8,338 nucleotides of DNA from Anaerotignum sp. (GTDB lineage: Bacteria > Bacillota > Clostridia > Lachnospirales > Anaerotignaceae), in NCBI GenBank assembly GCA_020024395.1, contig JAHHTV010000060.1:1-8338 (forward strand). Direction: 5' to 3'. The notes under the pieces were generated by a model. That model worked only from the letters and a program-made list of their open reading frames with translations. It did no database searches and was not told the origin of the DNA. Within the stretch, counting starts at the first letter, position 1. The number at the start of each line of letters is the position of its first letter. Below, in pieces: positions 5,384 to 8,338 of the stretch. The translations under genes were made by a program, and so were the position numbers.

Positions 5384-7321
5384 ATGAAAAGAGGTAGAAT
5401 TTTATCAGCAGTGTTGTCAACAGCCATGATATTTGGTTTATCTGTGCCTGCATTTGCCAATGATTTAAAGGGTAAATTGGTGGTATTGCACACAAACGAC
5501 ATTCATGGATATTATGACACAACAGAAACAGCTATTGGTATTGCGGGTGTTGTAGGTCTGAGAGAATATTATAAAGCACAAGGTGCAGATGTAATATTGG
5601 TGGACGCTGGCGACTTTTCACAAGGTACAACATTGGTAAACCATGAACAGGGTATCAAATCAGCAAAATATTTGGCAGCAGCAGAATATGATGCAGTCAC
5701 ATTGGGCAACCATGAATTTGACTTTGGCTTTGAAGCTGTGAACAAAAATGCAGCATATTTGAAAGAAGCAGGCGTACCTGTATTAGATGCTAATATTTTG
5801 AAAAAAGGCACAGATACCCCTTATTTTGATGACAATATAGTGATTGAAACAGAAGGCTTGAAAGTGGGTGTTTTTGGTTTGGATACACCAGAAACACAAA
5901 CAAAATCCAGTCCAAGCAGCGTCAAAGACTTGACATTTTTAGACGAACAAGCAATGTTTGACTGTGCACAAGAACAGGTAAAAACATTGGAAGCAGAAGG
6001 CTGTGAATACATCATTGCATTGACACATTTGGGCGTTGATGACGAAAGTATGGGCAGACGTTCCATTGACTTGGCTGAAAATGTAAAAGGTATTGACTTG
6101 ATTGTGGACGGTCATAGCCATACAGAAATGGACGGCGGTCAAATGGTTGGCGAAACCATGATTGTCAGCACAGGTTGTTATTTGAAAAATGTAGGTACTG
6201 TAGTTGTGGATAAACAAACAAAACAAGAAACTGCAAAATTGGTACCTGTGGCAGACTTTGCAGCAAAATATAAATATGACGAAACATTAAAAAAACAAGT
6301 TGCAGATGATAAAGCAGAAATTGATAAATATTACAATGGTATCTTTGCAACAAGCAAAGTAGATTTAGATGGTAAAAAAGACCCAGGTGTGAGAACAGAA
6401 GAAACAAATTTGGGTGACTTTACTGCTGATGCATATTTGTATGCTGCAAAAGAATATGTAAAATCCGAAGGTTTGGATTTGCAAGTGGATATTGCATTGT
6501 CAAATGGTGGTGGTATCCGTGCAAGTATTCCAAAAGGTGAAATCAGCATGAATACATTATATACGGTATTCCCTTATGGCAATTCTTTGGTATTGGTAAC
6601 TGTAACAGGTGAACAGCTTTTGGAAATTTTGGAAGCTTCCACATTTGCAACACCAACAGCCATTGGTGGGTTCCCTCAAATCGCTGGGGCTTCTTATACA
6701 GTCAATACAGCAGTAAAATATGTGAATGGCAAACAATATCCAGATTCTACATATTTTGCACCTGCAAACCCCGGCAGCCGCGTAACAATTAACGAAGTAG
6801 GCGGAAAACCTTTTGATTTGAATGCAAATTACACACTTGCAGTAAACGCATTCCAAGCAGAAGGTGGAGATACTTACTATGCATTGACACAAGGTTCTTA
6901 TATACAAGATACTGGTTTGACAGATGCGGAAGTTTTGATTTCTTATGTAAAATCTATGAACAATGTGATTGACGAAACATATGCACAGTCACAAGGCAGA
7001 ATTAAAATCGTTTCTGAAGCAGCAGCAAAACCTGAAACAGCAGAAAAACCTGAAGTACCAGCAGTACCAGAACAAAAACCTGAAGTGCCTATGAAAGATT
7101 TGACAGAAGCAAAACCTGTACAAAAACCAGTAGAACAAACAGAAGTATCTCCTTCCAAATTGTATACAGTTGTAGCAGGCGATAACCTGTGGAAAATTGC
7201 GAAAAAAGAATTGGGCGATGGTACAAAATGGACAAACATTTATGAAGATAACAAAAAACAAATTGCAAATCCAAATAAAATTTCCATTGGTCAAAAATTG
7301 GTCATTGATAAAGTAGCATAA
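5384..7321 (+). CDS. secreted 5'-nucleotidase/cyclic phosphodiesterase with LysM domain
   Basis: This is a 645-residue exported metallophosphoesterase of the UshA/5'-nucleotidase family, which releases phosphate and nucleosides from extracellular nucleotides. The signal peptide is residues 1-25 (AFA cleavage). The catalytic metallophosphatase domain (about 30-290) has all dimetal ligands: D39 and H41 (HTNDIHG), D77 (VDAGDF), N109 and H110 (GNHEFDFG), H215 (LTHLG), and H244 and H246 (DGHSH). The C-terminal 5'-nucleotidase domain (about 335-540) shows NLGDFTADA, NGGGIRA (374-380) and FPYGN (396-400). F490 in NAFQAEGGDTY is the probable base-stacking residue. A Pro/Glu/Lys-rich linker (about 549-591) with repeated KPE-V-P units leads to one LysM domain (about 593-642, LYTVVAGDNLWKIAKKELG to ISIGQKLVI), which binds peptidoglycan glycan chains. 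There is no LPXTG anchor. It appears monocistronic, with its own promoter and terminator. Exact substrate preference (5'-nucleotide, 2',3'-cyclic nucleotide or UDP-sugar) is not decided by sequence. Confidence 0.94.
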   Translation: MKRGRILSAVLSTAMIFGLSVPAFANDLKGKLVVLHTNDIHGYYDTTETAIGIAGVVGLREYYKAQGADVILVDAGDFSQGTTLVNHEQGIKSAKYLAAAEYDAVTLGNHEFDFGFEAVNKNAAYLKEAGVPVLDANILKKGTDTPYFDDNIVIETEGLKVGVFGLDTPETQTKSSPSSVKDLTFLDEQAMFDCAQEQVKTLEAEGCEYIIALTHLGVDDESMGRRSIDLAENVKGIDLIVDGHSHTEMDGGQMVGETMIVSTGCYLKNVGTVVVDKQTKQETAKLVPVADFAAKYKYDETLKKQVADDKAEIDKYYNGIFATSKVDLDGKKDPGVRTEETNLGDFTADAYLYAAKEYVKSEGLDLQVDIALSNGGGIRASIPKGEISMNTLYTVFPYGNSLVLVTVTGEQLLEILEASTFATPTAIGGFPQIAGASYTVNTAVKYVNGKQYPDSTYFAPANPGSRVTINEVGGKPFDLNANYTLAVNAFQAEGGDTYYALTQGSYIQDTGLTDAEVLISYVKSMNNVIDETYAQSQGRIKIVSEAAAKPETAEKPEVPAVPEQKPEVPMKDLTEAKPVQKPVEQTEVSPSKLYTVVAGDNLWKIAKKELGDGTKWTNIYEDNKKQIANPNKISIGQKLVIDKVA

Positions 7322-7330
7322 TGAGAAGTC

Positions 7331-7373
7331 AAAAGAGAAATTCTCAATTTTTGAGAATTTCTCTTTTCTTTTT
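7331..7373 (+). terminator. strong intrinsic terminator after the nucleotidase
   Basis: A perfect 17-bp inverted repeat runs 7331-7347 and 7351-7367 around a TTT loop, with arms starting AAAAGAGAAATTC and ending GAATTTCTCTTTT. It is followed by CTTTTT. The A-run at the 5' foot could let it work in reverse too, but no convergent gene is seen here. Confidence 0.93.
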
Positions 7374-7420
7374 GGTTATAGTATCCATATGACATTTTAT
7401 TTTCAAATAAATGTTATGAC

Positions 7421-7448
7421 TTGCAGTAATTTGAAAATGTGTTATAAC
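7421..7448 (+). promoter_or_regulatory. candidate promoter of the SLH protein gene
   Basis: TTGCAG (7421-7426) and TATAAC (7443-7448) are 16 nt apart, and TGT precedes the -10 box, an extended -10. The expected start near 7455 gives a leader of about 64 nt. That leader contains the direct repeat ATGATTTTG (7471-7479 and 7492-7500) and a weak TACAAA/TTTGTA dyad (7461-7466 with 7476-7481). I see no recognisable riboswitch in it. Confidence 0.5.
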
Positions 7449-7518
7449 AATAAAAATTCATACAAATGTAATGATTTTGTAATGTATGTTTATGATTTTG
7501 AAAAAAGGAGTTGGTTTT

Positions 7519-8338
7519 ATGAAACGGGTAGCAGGTGTGACAGCGGCAGTTATGCTTTCCATGCAGATGAGCGTGGTGGGGTATGGTGCAGTTACAAACA
7601 ATGCTTCCGCTTGGGCAGTTCCCCATATACAAGAAGCAGATACATTGGGACTAGTAACAGATGATTTGTTGCAGGACGCAAAAAGTGCAATTACCAGACA
7701 AGAATTTTGTCATATGTTGGTACGATTTTATGAAAAAACAACTGGAAAAACAGCGCAACCTGTGGCAGAAAATCCTTTTACGGATTGCGATGATAAAGAT
7801 GTTCTGGCGGCATATGGATTGGGGATTGTTTCTGGTATAGAACCAAATCACTTTTATCCAGAGCGTACACTCACAAGAGAACAAATGGTAAGTATGCTGG
7901 TACGAACAATGGAGGTTTGTGGGGTAGATATGCTGTCTTATGCAAAATACAATCCTTTTGCAGATACAAAAACTTTGTATACAAATTCTATAAAAAATAT
8001 CAATAAAGCATATGGGGCAGGTTTGATTTCGGGGTATGATGCAGAAACTTTTGCGCCGAAAAAAGCATTATCTGTGCAAGAAGCAGTGGCTACGTTTGTG
8101 AGCAGTTATCATTTTTATGAAACAAGCAAAAAACAAGTGCAAACAAAACCAAAAACACAACCACAAAATAACAAAACAGAAGAACCAAAAACACAGCCAC
8201 AAGATAACAAAGCAGAACAACCAAAAGCAGAGCCACAAGATAGCAAAACAGAACAACCAAAAACAGAAGTGGCACAAAATAATGATATTCACTTTGGTGA
8301 CAAAACGATAACACTGGGACAAACAGCACAGCAAATAC
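7519..8338 (+). CDS. exported SLH-domain protein, 5' part (runs off the window)
   Basis: The frame is open from the ATG at 7519 to the window end (273 codons), with no stop, so the gene is truncated by the window and not by mutation. AAGGAG at 7505-7510 lies 8 nt upstream. Residues 1 to about 24-31 form a signal peptide with an unclear cleavage site. Three S-layer homology modules follow: about 30-72 (with ITRQEF), 86-132 (NPFTD, GLGIVSGIEPNHFYP, LTREQMVSMLVR) and 146-200 (NPFAD, YGAGLISGYDAETFAP). SLH triplets bind pyruvylated secondary wall polymers and hold proteins on the cell surface. The third module has SVQEA in place of TRxE and may be weaker. Residues 211-255 are a repetitive hydrophilic linker. 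The last visible residues (256-273, DIHFGDKTITLGQTAQQI) begin a new domain that resembles the start of a CAP-associated N-terminal domain, as in SLH-CAP/YkwD-like proteins. That last point is inference from a few residues. Confidence 0.87.
   Translation, partial: MKRVAGVTAAVMLSMQMSVVGYGAVTNNASAWAVPHIQEADTLGLVTDDLLQDAKSAITRQEFCHMLVRFYEKTTGKTAQPVAENPFTDCDDKDVLAAYGLGIVSGIEPNHFYPERTLTREQMVSMLVRTMEVCGVDMLSYAKYNPFADTKTLYTNSIKNINKAYGAGLISGYDAETFAPKKALSVQEAVATFVSSYHFYETSKKQVQTKPKTQPQNNKTEEPKTQPQDNKAEQPKAEPQDSKTEQPKTEVAQNNDIHFGDKTITLGQTAQQI
8149..8283 (+). repeat. 36-bp (12-codon) tandem repeat coding a Pro/Gln/Lys linker
   Basis: Three full 36-bp units (8149-8184, 8185-8220, 8221-8256) and a partial fourth (8257-8283) lie in the SLH reading frame. 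They encode PKTQPQNNKTEE, PKTQPQDNKAEQ, PKAEPQDSKTEQ and PKTEVAQNN. The units differ by a few substitutions, mostly nonsynonymous, and none is frame-shifting. The segment is a flexible spacer between the wall-bound SLH part and the downstream domain. Low complexity keeps several other frames open here on both strands; those are not genes. Confidence 0.92.

Noticed and set aside
7389..7664. 91-residue + strand open frame upstream of and overlapping the SLH gene start
   Set aside because: It overlaps the SLH signal peptide and first module in another frame, has no Shine-Dalgarno, and covers the probable promoter. The frame from 7519 has a ribosome site, a signal peptide and SLH motifs.
8149..8283. 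36-bp repeats as a CRISPR array
   Set aside because: The unit length is CRISPR-like, but units are directly adjacent with no unique spacers, differ by codon-level substitutions, and keep the SLH protein frame open.
8068..8334. Minus-strand open frames over the repeat linker, and a + strand frame at 8117-8311
   Set aside because: They are products of low-complexity repeat sequence opposite or out of frame with the SLH gene, and have no ribosome site or family resemblance.

Overview
The window is AT-rich and has the codon habits of a low-GC Gram-positive anaerobe. Every gene is on the + strand, Shine-Dalgarno sequences are strong (one is close to a perfect GGAGGTGAT), TTG is used as a start codon, and each transcription unit ends in a hairpin with a T-tract. 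The gene content (cdsA-dxr-rseP, copper-amine-oxidase-N/DUF3298 secreted protein, LysM 5'-nucleotidase, SLH protein) points to the Clostridia. I cannot name a genus from the sequence alone.

Region 1 (1-2720) is the end of a conserved housekeeping operon. It holds the 3' half of cdsA (phospholipid precursor synthesis), complete dxr/ispC (second step of the MEP isoprenoid pathway) and complete rseP/rasP (M50 site-2 protease), closed by a 9-bp-stem terminator. In many Firmicutes the run continues into ispG and polC; here transcription stops after rseP.

Region 2 (2721-5246) looks like a separate three-gene operon. A TTGATT-17-TAGAAT promoter leads into a radical SAM protein with a CX4CX2C cluster motif. 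Next come a 60-residue membrane-anchored Cys-rich protein resembling the FeoB-associated family, and a secreted copper-amine-oxidase-N/DUF3298-type protein. The gaps between genes are only 16-18 nt and a strong terminator follows. No function for the set can be assigned, and it is the least understood part of the window.

Region 3 (5247-7373) is a single-gene unit. A well-formed extended -10 promoter drives a secreted 5'-nucleotidase/cyclic phosphodiesterase that carries a C-terminal LysM domain for retention in the cell wall. A 17-bp perfect hairpin ends it.

Region 4 (7374-8338) has its own promoter and the start of an exported SLH-domain protein that runs off the window end. After three SLH modules come a 36-bp (12-codon) tandem repeat linker and the first residues of another domain, possibly a CAP-associated one. 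Regions 3 and 4 together with the third gene of region 2 form a run of surface-exported proteins. They use different wall-retention strategies: LysM, SLH, and none visible.

I see no mobile element, CRISPR array, tRNA, rRNA or recognisable riboswitch. I found no clearly new system. The radical SAM/Cys-rich-peptide operon is the best candidate for follow-up.
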